The notes beneath the pieces were generated by a model. That model had not been told where the DNA came from. It did not search any database and saw nothing but the letters and a program-made list of their open reading frames with translations. A DNA stretch of 64,000 nucleotides, from the NCBI GenBank assembly GCA_019752375.1, contig JAIEMG010000008.1, positions 1 to 64,000 of the forward strand, read 5' to 3'. This DNA is from Gemmataceae bacterium. GTDB taxonomy: Bacteria; Planctomycetota; Planctomycetia; Gemmatales; Gemmataceae. Positions 1 to 8,060 of this stretch are shown piece by piece; position 1 is the stretch's first letter, and every line of letters starts with the position of its first letter. The position numbers were made by a program, and so were the translations under genes.

Positions 1-1
1 C

Positions 2-421
2 GCCGGCCTCGGCTGGCAGTTCCGGGTCTGGGCCCACCGGCCGCAACGGATCGGCGAAGCGGCCCTGCTTGCCTGGATCAACGGCGGGATTTCGCTCAAG
101 CCCATGCGCCGCGGATGGGCCCTCTGGGCCGGGGTCCTTGTCGTACCACTCCTGGCGGTCTACGCGACGGGCATGGTCTTCGGCATGGTGGACACCGGCG
201 GCTATTTCAGCGAGCGCGACCCCGCCATGCAGCTGACGCTGGAAGCCGTGGCCCTGACGCTTCTGACCTTGCAGTTTATCGCTTACCTGTTGGGTCTGAA
301 TGCGTGGTACGCCAACTACCGGCCGGGGGAGTCCGGTCCGCTGCCGTCCGTCCTCGCGCTGCCGCCCAACGCCGAGCAGCCGCGTCGAGCCGCACCGACG
401 CCGACGGCCGGACGGCAGTGA
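2..421 (+). CDS. Membrane protein, C-terminal part (5' end outside window)
   Basis: The reading frame is open from the first bases of the window, so the N-terminus lies outside it. About 139 residues are visible. They include two hydrophobic stretches that look like membrane helices: one beginning GWALWAGVLVVPLLAVY and one beginning LTLEAVALTLLTLQFIAYLL. The tail is rich in Pro, Ala and Arg and is probably cytoplasmic or disordered. I do not recognise the family. An ATG at 104 lies just before the first helix, but the upstream frame reads like protein (AGLGWQFRVW), so I treat this as a truncated longer gene. Confidence 0.6.
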   Translation, partial: AGLGWQFRVWAHRPQRIGEAALLAWINGGISLKPMRRGWALWAGVLVVPLLAVYATGMVFGMVDTGGYFSERDPAMQLTLEAVALTLLTLQFIAYLLGLNAWYANYRPGESGPLPSVLALPPNAEQPRRAAPTPTAGRQ

Positions 422-727
422 TGGCGCGTCTGCGCTCGCCCCAAGGAAGAACCCGGGCGACGTCGCCCCTACCCGTTCACCCCGGACTTGTCGACAGGCG
501 AACCGACCGGTATGCCCGGCGTTATTCACCGACTTGACACGTTCCCACCTCCAGATCCCGAATCGCCGCTGGGCATGCGGTTTCGCCCGCAAGCAGGAAA
601 CCGGCGGTGGACGATACGCTACCTAGCCGTCCCGCGCGGCACTTACACCCCTATGTTGATCGCCGGAACCTGGAGTTCCGGCAGCCCCAGCGGGATGGAC
701 CCTGCCCCAATGGTTCATGGAGGAAGC
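422..727. other. Intergenic, no gene seen
   Basis: About 300 bp separate the truncated membrane protein from the secreted protein at 728. An 8-bp hairpin (GCCGGAAC / GTTCCGGC, 662-682) lies 45 bp before the start codon. No convincing promoter pair or coding signal was found. Frames that run through here continue into the gene at 728 but lack protein-like composition. Confidence 0.5.
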
Positions 728-1864
728 ATGCTCTGTCGCTTCGTCCGGCGTCATCCCCTATTGATGACGCTGTCCAGCGCAGCCTTGGTTGCGCTGACCA
801 CCGCCGCTCCCGCCCAGCAAGTCGCCGGCGGCAAACCGCAGAAGTGGTGCCCGCCGCCTGCGCCGCCCTGTGTCATGCCGGCGCCGATGATTCCCGACGT
901 CAAACCGGTCGAACCCAAGAAGGAAATCGACCCGAAGAAGGACCCCGAGGTCGCGCCGCCGGTCACGCCGCCCATGACCTCTGCCCTGCCGACCGCACCC
1001 GAGGCCGGCCAGGCGTTCGGTGGCGAGGGCTTTTCCGTTGCTACCAGCAATGTCGGCTACATCGACAATGCGGTGCCGATGACGCAGTTCCGCATCCGCG
1101 GCGACGCGGCCTACGGCAACAATCGGCCCGACCGCGCCGAGTTCTTCTATCCCAAGTGCGGCTGCTTCGCCATCGCGGGACTCGACCCGCGGGCCCCTGG
1201 CCCACCGCTGCCCGAACGCAAGGTGGACTACCAGGAAATTACCGCCTACCTCGAGCTCGCCTTGCCCGGCCAGCGTTTTTCGGGCTTCGCGGAAGTCCCG
1301 TTCCGGCTCATCAATCCCCAGGATAACGCCAATACTGCGGGCCTGAGCGACGTCATCGTTGGCTTCAAGTACGCGATCGTCGCCGACAAGGAGCGTTTCG
1401 TGACGTTCCAGCTTAAGACGTACATCCCCAGCGGCGATCCGGACCGCGGCCTGGGAACGGATCACGTCTCTGTCGAGCCGGGCATCCTGTTCTATCAGCA
1501 GATCGGCAAGCGCTTGCGAATTGAGGCCGAACTGCGTGACTGGATCCCGATCGGCGGCACCAACTTCGCCGGCAACGTCCTTCGCTACGGCGTGGGTGCC
1601 AGCTACGAAGTCTACGAAACGGAAAAGGTGCAGTTCTGGCCGGTGGTCGAGTTCGTCGGCTGGTCGGTGCTCAATGGCCAGGAATTCGATGGCAACACCG
1701 GCGCGGTCTTTGATGCGGGTGGCGACCAGATCACCAACGTCAAGGTCGGCCTGCGTACTTTCCTCGGTAAGCATGCCAGCATCTACGCCGGTTACGGCCG
1801 AGCCGTCACTGGTGCAGTGTGGTACAAGGACATGGCTCGTCTGGAACTGCGTTTGACGTACTAG
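728..1864 (+). CDS. Secreted, probably outer-membrane beta-barrel protein
   Basis: The protein has 378 residues. It starts with a classical signal peptide (MLCRFVRRH, then a hydrophobic stretch ending near TTAAPAQ). A Pro/Lys-rich linker follows, then about 280 residues of alternating polar and aromatic sequence typical of a barrel, ending in LELRLTY with a terminal aromatic residue. The ATG at 728 is preceded by GGAGGAAG at good spacing; the longer open frame upstream is not protein-like. The linker contains EPKKEIDPKKD, which could tether the barrel or pass the periplasm. It resembles transporter-like hypothetical proteins common in planctomycetes, but I cannot name a substrate. A hairpin terminator follows directly. 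Confidence 0.7.
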   Translation: MLCRFVRRHPLLMTLSSAALVALTTAAPAQQVAGGKPQKWCPPPAPPCVMPAPMIPDVKPVEPKKEIDPKKDPEVAPPVTPPMTSALPTAPEAGQAFGGEGFSVATSNVGYIDNAVPMTQFRIRGDAAYGNNRPDRAEFFYPKCGCFAIAGLDPRAPGPPLPERKVDYQEITAYLELALPGQRFSGFAEVPFRLINPQDNANTAGLSDVIVGFKYAIVADKERFVTFQLKTYIPSGDPDRGLGTDHVSVEPGILFYQQIGKRLRIEAELRDWIPIGGTNFAGNVLRYGVGASYEVYETEKVQFWPVVEFVGWSVLNGQEFDGNTGAVFDAGGDQITNVKVGLRTFLGKHASIYAGYGRAVTGAVWYKDMARLELRLTY

Positions 1865-1880
1865 ACGCAATCGGTCGAAT

Positions 1881-1932
1881 GCTTAGAGCCGCGGCGTACA
1901 GTTTCATGGGACTGCACTCCGCGGCTCTAAGC
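1881..1932. terminator. Bidirectional terminator-like hairpin
   Basis: A perfect 14-bp inverted repeat (GCTTAGAGCCGCGG, 1881-1894, and its complement, 1919-1932) has a 24-nt loop that can itself pair (CAGT/ACTG). It sits between two convergent genes, 17 bp after one stop and 18 bp before the other, and is followed by a short T-rich stretch. The position suits termination from both sides. Confidence 0.65.
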
Positions 1933-1950
1933 CCTTATTTGGCCCGAATT

Positions 1951-2421
1951 CTACTGAGCCGGGTAGACATACCCTACAACGCCCACATATCGGAATCCCG
2001 GTGCACCTTCCCCATTGGCGTCGGTCGTGTAGAGGTGCTGATCTACTCCAGGGCTATACCATTCGTACAGCGGCACTGTACTTCGCGCCTGTCGCGTGCC
2101 AACGTAACCGACAATCCCTTCCGCCTTGAGGCCGCCGATCTGTCGACCCGCGCTGTAAATGTGACCGTGTCCATCAAAGTGGCGGTACAGCGGCACAAAA
2201 CCGGGTCGCCGGGCCGGCTCCACGAAGAAGGGCGTCCCTTCATCCTGGAAGCCATTGCCCAGGGCGAAAAGCACCTCGTTTCCACTGTTCGTGTAGAGGT
2301 GATCGCCGGACTGAGGATGATAGAGCCGATGGACCGGTACGAGCTCGTACTGCTGAGCTTGGAGCGGAAGCGCGGTCGAGAGAGCGCCCAGCATAGTCGC
2401 GACGCAAAGTAAGGAACGCAT
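1951..2421 (-). CDS. Secreted DUF5648-type repeat protein
   Basis: The protein has 156 residues: a signal peptide (MRSLLCVATMLGALSTALPL) followed by about 130 residues with repeated units of the DUF5648 kind. Visible units are VHRLYHPQSGDHLYT, PLYRHFDGHGHIYS and LYEWYSPGVDQHLYTTD. Such repeats occur in secreted or surface proteins of unknown function. The start at 2421 is chosen because GGGAGGAGG lies 6 bp upstream; a start ten codons earlier lacks this site. The gene stands alone and converges on the barrel protein. Family assignment rests on recognising the repeat signature. Confidence 0.7.
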   Translation of the reverse strand: MRSLLCVATMLGALSTALPLQAQQYELVPVHRLYHPQSGDHLYTNSGNEVLFALGNGFQDEGTPFFVEPARRPGFVPLYRHFDGHGHIYSAGRQIGGLKAEGIVGYVGTRQARSTVPLYEWYSPGVDQHLYTTDANGEGAPGFRYVGVVGYVYPAQ

Positions 2422-2584
2422 GTTGACCTCCTCCCGTTGCTGTTTCATCAACTGAAACGTGCAAACGGTGCGCCCTTGCGCTCGGAATCATCGAGCCATG
2501 TCAATTCTTTCGTGCCATTGGATCTTGCCGACAACCGCTCCAGCCGGCAGAGCCTTCGCGGCAGGTGCGGAAAGCAGCGAAAGG

Positions 2585-3139
2585 CTACGTCCCGCCCTGC
2601 GCGGCACTGAGCCCGAGCAGAGTCATGGCGATGCGGCGCGGGGTCTCGCGGAACTGGCAGCCGATGCGCCAGCCGGTGCCCGTGGAGATGCAATAGCGGA
2701 CTTCTAGCTGAGCGGCCGGGCCGTCGTTGGGAGCGCCTTCTCCGCGGGCGAGCAGAACGCTGCCCTTGGCGACCTGCCGACTAATGAGGATCCCCAAACC
2801 GCCGTCGGAATAGTCGATGAGCCGGCCGGAGAAAATATCGGCTTCATCGGTGTTTGGTGCGAGCGTGACCGGCTTGCCACACGCCTGGAGTCGCGGAGCG
2901 GCGCGCTTCTCGGCGCCGCCGGGGACCTCGGAACGATCCCGGATCGCCACGGCCACGCCCTTCGCACCTTCCGCCTCGGCGAGTCGAGCGCACGCCTCGC
3001 GTTCGCGCAAGGTTGCTCGCCGGATGGCCTCGGCGACACGGTCCTTGAACTCTCCCACCAGGCCGCCCAGCCAGGCCAATTCCTCGTCGGACATGCATTC
3101 GTCAAGCTTTTCCACGGGAGAGGACCTCTGACTGCTCAT
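2585..3139 (-). CDS. PilZ-like domain protein
   Basis: This is a soluble protein of about 184 residues. The N-terminal half is charged and helical (EELAWLGGLVGEFKDRVAEA, then an Arg/Glu-rich segment). The C-terminal half looks like a PilZ barrel: IDYSDGGLGI fits the D/N-x-S-x-x-G motif, and VRYCISTGTGWRIGCQF resembles the last strands. PilZ domains usually bind cyclic di-GMP through an upstream RxxxR motif. I do not see a clean RxxxR, so ligand binding is uncertain. The start is also uncertain: Met codons at 3157, 3139 and 3097 are all possible and none has a good ribosome site. Confidence 0.55.
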   Translation of the reverse strand: MSSQRSSPVEKLDECMSDEELAWLGGLVGEFKDRVAEAIRRATLREREACARLAEAEGAKGVAVAIRDRSEVPGGAEKRAAPRLQACGKPVTLAPNTDEADIFSGRLIDYSDGGLGILISRQVAKGSVLLARGEGAPNDGPAAQLEVRYCISTGTGWRIGCQFRETPRRIAMTLLGLSAAQGGT

Positions 3140-3293
3140 CCTGAAACTGCAATCCATCCTATCGGTCGCTATCGTTCGTGGGAATGCGCTCCTGAATGGA
3201 GGTGCCAAACCTGTTTCAGCCCGACCGAGGAAGATCGCCAATGATCCAGTCGTTCCTCTACTCGAAACACTCGTTTGGGCAACACTCGGTCGG

Positions 3294-3346
3294 TAGCCCG
3301 ACGCGCCAGCGAGGGATAATTTGGCCCTCGCTGGCGCGTCGGGCTA
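3294..3346. repeat. 22-bp perfect inverted repeat
   Basis: Arms at 3294-3315 and 3325-3346 are exact complements around a 9-nt loop; the arm core is CCCGACGCGCCAGCGAGGG. It lies between the PilZ-like gene and the kinase gene, in a gap of about 320 bp that holds no other feature I can support. Confidence 0.8.
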
Positions 3347-3462
3347 ACGACCGCGCTCAAGCGTGCATAAACAGCTTTGCCCCCCCCAATGGATGGTTCG
3401 TCGTTTCGTCTGCGAAGGGCGCAGGAGCGGTCAAGGCGTTGAATGGCTGGTCGATGGGTGGC

Positions 3463-5232
3463 TCAGGGAATCAGTTCCGGGTCGATCCAGAGGCCATGGG
3501 CGCCGCCGGCCTTTCCGGACACCGACACTTCCAGCTTGAGGGTCCGGATGCCCTTCATGTCCACTTCGCAGAGATGGCTGTCGTCACTGGTGGAGACTGG
3601 CTCGGACTTCCACAGTTGCTTGCCGTTGCCCCAGACACGAAACGTCATCGGTGACATGCTGCCCTTGGAGGAATCGTTGATGGTCACTTCGCCGCGGAAT
3701 TTGCGATACGTTCCGTCCAATGCATAGGTGACACTGGCCGGACCATCAAAGCCCGGATGAAGGAGGATCCCGTGTCGGGCCGGCTTGCCCGCCGCACCGA
3801 GTGCATTCAGGTTTGGCTGTTTCTTCCCGTCCTTGAAAGGCGGCAACGGCCAGTTGGCCGATTCAACGGGCGTGAACCGGCTCAAGTACACGGTCGCGGC
3901 GGCCTCTGTCGTACCCGTATCCGGTTGCGTCGCCTGGGCGCGTACGCCGGTCGAGGGTTTGGCACGCGGAGGCAGGCTCAGCAGTCCCAGGCATGCGCCC
4001 GTGGTCAAGGCGAGCAGCAGGCCTGCCCCCACCAGCACCTTGTTCCGCCGTAGCGACGCCATCCGCAACGCAACTCGTTCCAGCGGCAGCCCGGCTGCCA
4101 TCACCTTGGCGCCGGATTCGACCTCGATTTGCTTTAATCGCTCCAGGACCTGCTCCGCCGACACCGGCCGGTCGCCTGGCTTCTTGGCCAGCATCTGCAC
4201 AATCAGGTCCGACAGCGCCCGCGGGATCGCGGGGTTGACGAGGTGAGGCGGCGTTGGAGTGTCCACCGCCAGGGCCGTCAAGACTGCCATCGTGTTGGCG
4301 GCCTGGAACGGCTCCTTTCCGGTGCAGAGGCAGTAGAACACCGCACCCAGGCTGAACAGGTCACTGCGGGCATCCAGGTCGAGGCCGCGCGCTTGCTCCG
4401 GCGACATGAACGACGGCGTTCCCATGATCGTGCCGGTCCGCGTCAGCCGTACGTCCTCATTGGCGAGTCGAGCCAGGCCGAAATCGAGGATCTTGACATT
4501 GCCGTGCGGCGCTTCCAGCCAGATATTGTCGGGCTTGATGTCGCGATGGATCAGGCCGTGCCCGTGGACCACGATCAGGCCACCGGTGATCTCTCGGGAA
4601 AGGCGAATGGCTTCGGGAATGTCGCAGGCCCCGCGCCGGTCAAGCCGGTCTCCCAGCGATTCGCCTTCCAGCAGTTCCATGGCCAGCCACACGACGCCGT
4701 TTTCATGTCCGGCCTGATAGACGGTCACCAGGTGCGGATGCTTGATCCCCGCCAGCGTGCGGGCCTCGCGCAGGAAGCGCTGGCCGCCGTCGGGATCGTC
4801 GTACACGTCCGGCTTCATGACCTTGAGCGCCACCGGACGGTCCAGAGAGCTGTCTTCGGCGTGAAAAACATACGCCATGCCGCCCTTGCCGAGCAGCCGG
4901 AACACGCGATAAATGCCCAGGCGCCCAAGTTCCCCGGGGGCCGTCGGCGGCAGCAGAAACGGGTACGAATCCACGGGCGCAGGAGCCTCGACGGGAGTCG
5001 CCATCGGAATTGCCACGGGCAGCGACTGACTGTCTTTCGGGGGAGTAGCGCCCGGCGGCAGCCGGATCGCCGCGAGGACAGGATCGAATTGCGTGTCCAG
5101 GCGCTGGGCCAGCGTCTCGCAACGAGGGCAGGCTTCCAGATGGTCGGCGACCTGGCCAAGGACTGGTTCGGGGAGATCGCCCAGCTGGAAGTCCCGCAAC
5201 TGCTGCTCGGACGGACAGGTGGTGGCAGTCAT
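3463..5232 (-). CDS. Receptor-like Ser/Thr kinase with NPCBM-like C-terminus
   Basis: The protein has 589 residues. Residues 1-45 hold a zinc-finger-like H-x3-C-x2-C (H31, C35, C38), as in anti-sigma domains. A Hanks-type kinase domain spans about 108-370: glycine loop GKGGMA, K137, HRDIKPDN at 229-236, DFG at 250 and SPEQ at 277. One membrane helix is at 399-420. The outer part, from about 447, ends with sequence typical of the NPCBM carbohydrate-binding module (TYRKFRGEVTIND, GLWIDPELIP). The start at 5232 has AAGGA upstream. It is divergent from an ECF sigma gene, so it probably controls that factor in response to an envelope signal. The link is inferred from context and from the known STK-associated ECF groups of planctomycetes. 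Confidence 0.85.
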   Translation of the reverse strand: MTATTCPSEQQLRDFQLGDLPEPVLGQVADHLEACPRCETLAQRLDTQFDPVLAAIRLPPGATPPKDSQSLPVAIPMATPVEAPAPVDSYPFLLPPTAPGELGRLGIYRVFRLLGKGGMAYVFHAEDSSLDRPVALKVMKPDVYDDPDGGQRFLREARTLAGIKHPHLVTVYQAGHENGVVWLAMELLEGESLGDRLDRRGACDIPEAIRLSREITGGLIVVHGHGLIHRDIKPDNIWLEAPHGNVKILDFGLARLANEDVRLTRTGTIMGTPSFMSPEQARGLDLDARSDLFSLGAVFYCLCTGKEPFQAANTMAVLTALAVDTPTPPHLVNPAIPRALSDLIVQMLAKKPGDRPVSAEQVLERLKQIEVESGAKVMAAGLPLERVALRMASLRRNKVLVGAGLLLALTTGACLGLLSLPPRAKPSTGVRAQATQPDTGTTEAAATVYLSRFTPVESANWPLPPFKDGKKQPNLNALGAAGKPARHGILLHPGFDGPASVTYALDGTYRKFRGEVTINDSSKGSMSPMTFRVWGNGKQLWKSEPVSTSDDSHLCEVDMKGIRTLKLEVSVSGKAGGAHGLWIDPELIP

Positions 5233-5369
5233 GGCGCGGTCCTTACGCACGGCAAGGGACGTGGTTCCTCGCCGGAAATTCATGGGCGAAATTCACCAAT
5301 TGATCGTATCCTACAATAACGGTGGAATGTGACAGCATTCCCCTTTCGAGGCAAAGAGGGCCGCGCCAC

Positions 5370-5954
5370 GTGCAGGACAGTTCCACCTCGCTGAGCTTGC
5401 TGGAACGGGTGCGCGACCGGAACCAGGCCGCCTGGAGCCGGTTGGTCTATCTCTATTCCCCGTTGATTCACCACTGGTGCCACAGCTGGGGCGTCCCCCC
5501 CGCCGATGCGGACGACCTGCGCCAGGAGGTCTTTCAATCCGTTGCCACTGCTCTGGACAAGTTCCACCGCGACCGGCCGGGCGACACGTTCCGGGGCTGG
5601 CTGCGCGTCATCACGCGTCGCAAATTCCTGGACCACTGTCGGCGCCGACAGGGCCAGCCCGCGGGCAAGGGCGGAACCGATGCCCACGTCCATCTGATGC
5701 AAGTCCCCGAGGCAGCGATTCCGGAAGGAGACGATCCGCCGGAACAGGTGCAGTCGCTCCACCATCGCGCCCTGGAGCTGGTGCGCAGCGAATTCGAGGA
5801 GCGAACCTGGCAAGCGTTCTGGCGCAGTGCGGTCGAGGGCCAGGCGCCGGTGGACGTGGCCCGCGACATGAGCATGAGCCCCGCGGCGGTGCGCAAGGCA
5901 AAATCGCGCGTGCTGCGCCGGCTGAAAGAAGAACTCGGCGAAGTGCTGGGATAA
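5370..5954 (+). CDS. ECF-type RNA polymerase sigma factor
   Basis: The protein has 194 residues with region 2 (RLVYLYSPLIHHWCHSWG through FRGWLRVITRRKFLDH) and region 4 (PVDVARDMSMSPAAVRKAKS, then RVLRRLKEEL). The GTG at 5370 is preferred because it aligns the N-terminus (DSSTSLSLLERV) with the paralogue at 11656; an in-frame ATG at 5322 adds 16 residues with no counterpart. It is divergently transcribed from the kinase at 3463-5232, a typical planctomycete pairing. No separate anti-sigma gene is seen; the kinase zinc-finger segment may do that job (inference). Confidence 0.85.
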   Translation: MQDSSTSLSLLERVRDRNQAAWSRLVYLYSPLIHHWCHSWGVPPADADDLRQEVFQSVATALDKFHRDRPGDTFRGWLRVITRRKFLDHCRRRQGQPAGKGGTDAHVHLMQVPEAAIPEGDDPPEQVQSLHHRALELVRSEFEERTWQAFWRSAVEGQAPVDVARDMSMSPAAVRKAKSRVLRRLKEELGEVLG

Positions 5955-6027
5955 CGTGTTGCCAGCGACTTTCCGATCGACTAACCTGCCTTTTATACTG
6001 GACGCGGGCCAAATCGGTACCTGGCAA

Positions 6028-6079
6028 GGTGGGCCAGACACTCTTGTCTGGCCAGCCAGACAAGAGTGTCTGGCCCACC
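6028..6079. repeat. 25-bp perfect inverted repeat, copy 1
   Basis: Arms at 6028-6052 and 6055-6079 are exact complements with only 2 nt between them; the core is GGGCCAGACACTCTTGTCTG. A second copy of the same sequence lies at 56196-56249. It is placed between the sigma gene and the oxidoreductase, where it could end sigma transcription, but no T-run follows. Confidence 0.8.
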
Positions 6080-6173
6080 GGTCACAGCCATTCTCTCCCG
6101 CGTGAAGTATACCACGTTTTCAACACACGGACCGCCCGCGCGGTTCGGTGGTTTCCTACCTGAAGGACGCATC

Positions 6174-7460
6174 ATGAGTGACTCTCCCGGAATTTCGCGC
6201 CGACGCTTCCTCGTGCAAGGCTCGGCACTCGCAGCGGGATTGGCGGTCGCGCCCGCCATCGCCGCGAATACCGACAAGAAGCTGGTCATCGGCGTCATGG
6301 GCCTGGGACGTGGCCTCGATCACGTCAAGGCGTGCGTCGGGCTGCCGGACGTCGAGATCGCCTACGTCTGCGACGTCGACGACAAGCGCGTGCAGCGGGC
6401 GCTCAACGTCATCAAGGAAGCGCAGCCCAAGCAGGCGAAGCCGACGGAAGGCATCAAGGACTTCCGCAAGGTCCTCGACGACAAGAACGTGGATGCGCTA
6501 ACGATCGCGGCGCCAAACCACTGGCACACGCCCGCCGCCATCCTCGCCTGCCAGGCCGGCAAGCACGTGTACGTCGAGAAGCCGGGGAGCCACAACGCTC
6601 GCGAAGGCGAGCTGATCGTTGCCGCGGCCCGCAAGCACAACCGCGTCGTCCAGATGGGCAACCAGCGCCGCAGCTGGCCGGCGGTCATCGAAGCCATCGA
6701 GAAGCTTCGTGGCGGCGCCATCGGCACCGTGCGCTCGGCACGTACCTGGTACAACAACAAACGTGGCACCATCGGCAAGGGCAAGCCCGCCGCAGTGCCT
6801 GCCGAGCTCGATTACGCCCTCTGGCAAGGCCCAGCACCAAAGCAGGAATACAAGGACAATGTCGTTCACTACCACTGGCACTGGCGCTGGCACTGGGGCG
6901 GCGGCGAGCTGGCCAACAACGGCATCCACGCGCTGGACCTGGCCCGCTGGGGCCTGGGCGTCGATTGCCCCAGCCGCGTCGTCTGCGGCGGCGGCCGCTA
7001 CCACTTCCAGGACGACCAGGAGACGCCCGACACCACGCTGGCTACCTTCGACTTCGGCGACAAGTTCGCCATCTGGGACGGCAGCAGCTGCCATGCACGT
7101 TCGGGCGAGAACCTGAATTTCGTCGTGTTCTACGGGGACAACGGCTCTCTGGCGCTCGGTGGCGGCGGTTCCTACAAGATCCTCGATCCCAAGGGCAAGG
7201 AGATCGGCACCGGCAAGAGCGACGCCGGCGACCGCAGCCACTTCGTCAACTTCTTCGACTGCATCCGCAACAGCAAGCGGCCGAACTCGGACATCGAAGA
7301 AGGCCAGAAGAGCACACTTCTCTGCCACCTCGGCAACATCGCCTTCCGCACCGGCCGCACCATCAACGTCGATCCGAAGACGCGCACGATCGTCAACGAC
7401 AAGGACGCGATCGCGCTTTGGGGCCGCGAGTATCAGAAGGAATGGGAACCGAAGGTGTGA
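6174..7460 (+). CDS. Gfo/Idh/MocA family oxidoreductase, Tat-exported
   Basis: The protein has 428 residues. The start (ATG 6174, GAAGGA upstream) gives a twin-arginine signal, SRRRFLVQGSALAAGLAVA. A Rossmann domain follows (VIGVMGLGRG), then the family EKPGSHN segment with its catalytic-type lysine, and the C-terminal sheet domain with GGGELANNGIHALDLARWG. Members are NAD(P)-dependent sugar or inositol dehydrogenases or related enzymes, and planctomycetes export dozens. The substrate cannot be read from sequence. It seems to be a single-gene unit. Confidence 0.9.
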   Translation: MSDSPGISRRRFLVQGSALAAGLAVAPAIAANTDKKLVIGVMGLGRGLDHVKACVGLPDVEIAYVCDVDDKRVQRALNVIKEAQPKQAKPTEGIKDFRKVLDDKNVDALTIAAPNHWHTPAAILACQAGKHVYVEKPGSHNAREGELIVAAARKHNRVVQMGNQRRSWPAVIEAIEKLRGGAIGTVRSARTWYNNKRGTIGKGKPAAVPAELDYALWQGPAPKQEYKDNVVHYHWHWRWHWGGGELANNGIHALDLARWGLGVDCPSRVVCGGGRYHFQDDQETPDTTLATFDFGDKFAIWDGSSCHARSGENLNFVVFYGDNGSLALGGGGSYKILDPKGKEIGTGKSDAGDRSHFVNFFDCIRNSKRPNSDIEEGQKSTLLCHLGNIAFRTGRTINVDPKTRTIVNDKDAIALWGREYQKEWEPKV

Positions 7461-7543
7461 TGCGATGGGTTCTCGCCAGCGACGTTTGAGAGGAACCGCG
7501 AGAGGATTATAATGGAAAGAGTCGAAGGTGGCGAGATCGGGCC

Positions 7544-7828
7544 ATGGAAGTCCGTTACTACCGCGACCCCGAGTCCGGTCTGCCTCACATTTCCGGACAT
7601 GGCGTGAGTGAGGCTGAGGTTGAATGGATTTTGGCGCACGCCGCCGAGGATGGCCCGTGCGCCAATAGTTCGCGGCAAGCCCTCGGCCAAACCCCAGCCG
7701 GGCGCTATTTGCGCGTGATTTACGTGCCCGATGAAGAGGGGCCTGGTGTCTTCGTGGTCACGGCCTATTTGCTTGCTGGCAAACAGCTCCAAGCGTTTCG
7801 GCGACGGCAGAGGAGACGCAAGCGATGA
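7544..7828 (+). CDS. DUF4258-like small protein, possible toxin
   Basis: The protein has 94 residues. It resembles the DUF4258/BrnT-like fold seen in toxin partners: RYYRDPESGLPHISGHGVSE, then a strand segment GRYLRVIYVPDE and a basic tail (RRRQRRRKR). It overlaps the next gene by 4 bp (ATGA), so the two are co-translated. The family match is by pattern recall; the toxin role is inferred from size, fold and pairing. No clear Shine-Dalgarno site was found. Confidence 0.55.
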   Translation: MEVRYYRDPESGLPHISGHGVSEAEVEWILAHAAEDGPCANSSRQALGQTPAGRYLRVIYVPDEEGPGVFVVTAYLLAGKQLQAFRRRQRRRKR

Positions 7829-8028
7829 CCGAGCAACGGTTCCCGGCTGGTTGGGACGCACAGCGCGTCCAGCGACTCCTCACTGAACTCGATGCGCGGA
7901 CAGATGAGGAGTGGGTTGCCGCGGACGAAGCGGCAGCCCTTGACGGCGGGGATCAGACGGTGGTGACAGTTCCCGCAGCCTTATTGCCTGACATTCGCAA
8001 GTTGCTCGCAGCCCATAAGACTGCGTGA
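7825..8028 (+). CDS. Small acidic partner protein, possible antitoxin
   Basis: The protein has 67 residues, is acidic, and begins MTEQRFPAGWDAQRVQRLL. It overlaps the DUF4258-like gene by 4 bp. The middle (LDARTDEEWVAADEAAALDG) is strongly acidic, as in antitoxins that mask a basic toxin. The C-terminal segment (TVVTVPAALLPDIRKLLA) resembles short partner proteins in many bacterial genomes. No DNA-binding motif is evident. Function is inferred from the pairing only. Confidence 0.5.
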   Translation: MTEQRFPAGWDAQRVQRLLTELDARTDEEWVAADEAAALDGGDQTVVTVPAALLPDIRKLLAAHKTA

Positions 8029-8060
8029 GTCCGCTCAAGCCACTCGCCGCTGCGGGATCG

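Noticed and set aside
758-1870. Open frame of 370 codons antisense to the secreted barrel-like protein
   Set aside because: The plus strand has a ribosome site, signal peptide and barrel pattern; the antisense frame has none.
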